A DNA stretch of 38,542 nucleotides from Pseudomonas sp. (GTDB lineage: Bacteria > Pseudomonadota > Gammaproteobacteria > Pseudomonadales > Pseudomonadaceae), in the NCBI RefSeq assembly GCF_030150285.1, contig NZ_JASLGE010000102.1, forward strand, positions 1 to 38,542. The letters run 5' to 3'. Below are positions 38,053 to 38,542 of this stretch, one piece after another. The translations under genes were made by a program, and so were the position numbers. Every line of letters begins with the position of its first letter. Position 1 is the stretch's first letter. Below the pieces are notes generated by a model. The model did no database searches, had not been told where the DNA came from, and saw only the letters and a list, made by a program, of their open reading frames with translations.

Positions 38053-38542
38053 ATGAGTCGTGAAGCCCTGCAGGAATCGCTGTCCGCAGTGATGGATAAC
38101 GAAGCGGACGAACTGGAACTGCGTCGGGTATTGAATGCCTTCGACGACACACAAACCCGTGACACCTGGTCCCGTTATCAGGTGGCGCGTGCTGTGATGC
38201 ACAAGGACCTGTTGATTCCGCGCCTGGACATCGCATCTGCCGTTTCGGCCGCGCTGGCCGAAGAACAAACCCCGGCCAAGGTGGCCCGTGGGCCGTGGCG
38301 CAGCATCGGTCGTCTGGCCGTAGCCGCTTCGGTGACCGTTGCTGTTCTGGCAGGTGTACGCCTGTACAACCAGGATGACATCGTGGGTAACCAGCTGGCC
38401 CAGCAAAACCCGGCACAAAGCCTGAGTGCGCCGATGGCCAAGGGCCCGGCAGTACTGGCCAACTACAGCGAAAGCGCCGATCAGGCCACTGGCCCTATGG
38501 CCAACGGTGTCCTGCAAGGTCAGCCGGGCTGGCAGGATCAGC
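38053..38542 (+). CDS. mucA: Anti-sigma factor MucA (partial at right edge)
   Basis: MucA is an inner-membrane protein that holds AlgU inactive and is cut by regulated proteolysis under envelope stress. The first 163 residues are visible and in frame to the window edge. The cytoplasmic AlgU-binding part begins M-S-R-E-A-L-Q-E-S-L-S-A-V-M-D-N-E-A-D; the single transmembrane helix is at about 86-103 (L-A-V-A-A-S-V-T-V-A-V-L-A-G-V), and the periplasmic part follows. AGAGGA precedes the ATG at 38053. No stop or frameshift of the kind seen in mucoid isolates is present in the visible part; the C-terminus is outside the window. Confidence 0.96.
   Translation, partial: MSREALQESLSAVMDNEADELELRRVLNAFDDTQTRDTWSRYQVARAVMHKDLLIPRLDIASAVSAALAEEQTPAKVARGPWRSIGRLAVAASVTVAVLAGVRLYNQDDIVGNQLAQQNPAQSLSAPMAKGPAVLANYSESADQATGPMANGVLQGQPGWQDQ

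Noticed and set aside
1..38542. CRISPR arrays, rRNA genes, insertion sequences, prophage genes
   Set aside because: No regular repeat-spacer pattern, no rRNA sequence, no transposase, integrase or phage structural gene was seen on either strand.

Overview
The window is a chromosomal segment of a Pseudomonas, most likely from the broad P. fluorescens lineage. Evidence: pyrG-kdsA-eno-ftsB-ispD, ispF-truD-surE-pcm-nlpD-rpoS and sdhE/nadB/algU-mucA occur in the order known from pseudomonads, there is a recognisable rsmZ small RNA behind rpoS, and xenB, phaG and the tctDE/tctCBA locus are present. By eye the GC content is moderate, with a few AT-rich intergenic stretches. No rRNA, insertion sequence, prophage, integrase or CRISPR array was seen.

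Layout. 1-13,108 is housekeeping: the end of tilS, CTP synthase, KDO-8-P synthase, enolase, FtsB, two MEP-pathway enzymes (IspD, IspF), TruD, SurE, Pcm and NlpD. Between ispD and ispF sits a glutathione-dependent formaldehyde detoxification cassette (LysR regulator, adhC, fghA) flanked by two REPIN-type repeats. 13,118-14,917 is a global regulatory node: rpoS with a leader hairpin, then an AT-rich gap holding a perfect GacA upstream activating sequence and the rsmZ RNA. 15,045-17,595 (minus) is a compact arsR-MFS-xenB operon with repeated ATATCGCGAT sites at its promoter. 17,766-20,040 is lipid related: acpH and a coupled olsB-olsA pair for ornithine lipid, preceded by a Pho-box array. 20,167-22,953 holds yceI, a LysE exporter and a PAS-GAF-GGDEF protein. 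23,134-25,281 (minus) has tRNA-Gly(CCC), phaG, rsuA and a small CWC zinc-type protein. A low-GC secreted DUF3757-like gene and ung follow.

27,203-32,675 is a tricarboxylate uptake locus: tctC-tctB-tctA (minus) diverging from the tctD-tctE two-component system. The OpdH porin gene found at this place in P. aeruginosa is not present in the 400-bp gap; a small leader-like ORF is there instead. The right end carries an HDOD protein, ygfZ, sdhE overlapping a ygfX-like gene, nadB, and algU with two AlgU-type promoters, then mucA cut by the window end.

The most notable points are regulatory: the Pho-box array in front of olsBA, the ArsR operator set controlling a likely electrophile-response operon, a terminator-like hairpin whose U-tract touches the ispF start codon, mutually exclusive hairpins upstream of ung, and a changed gene neighbourhood after rsmZ (no fdxA) and after tctC (no opdH). 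I did not find a clear new multi-gene defence or biosynthetic system.
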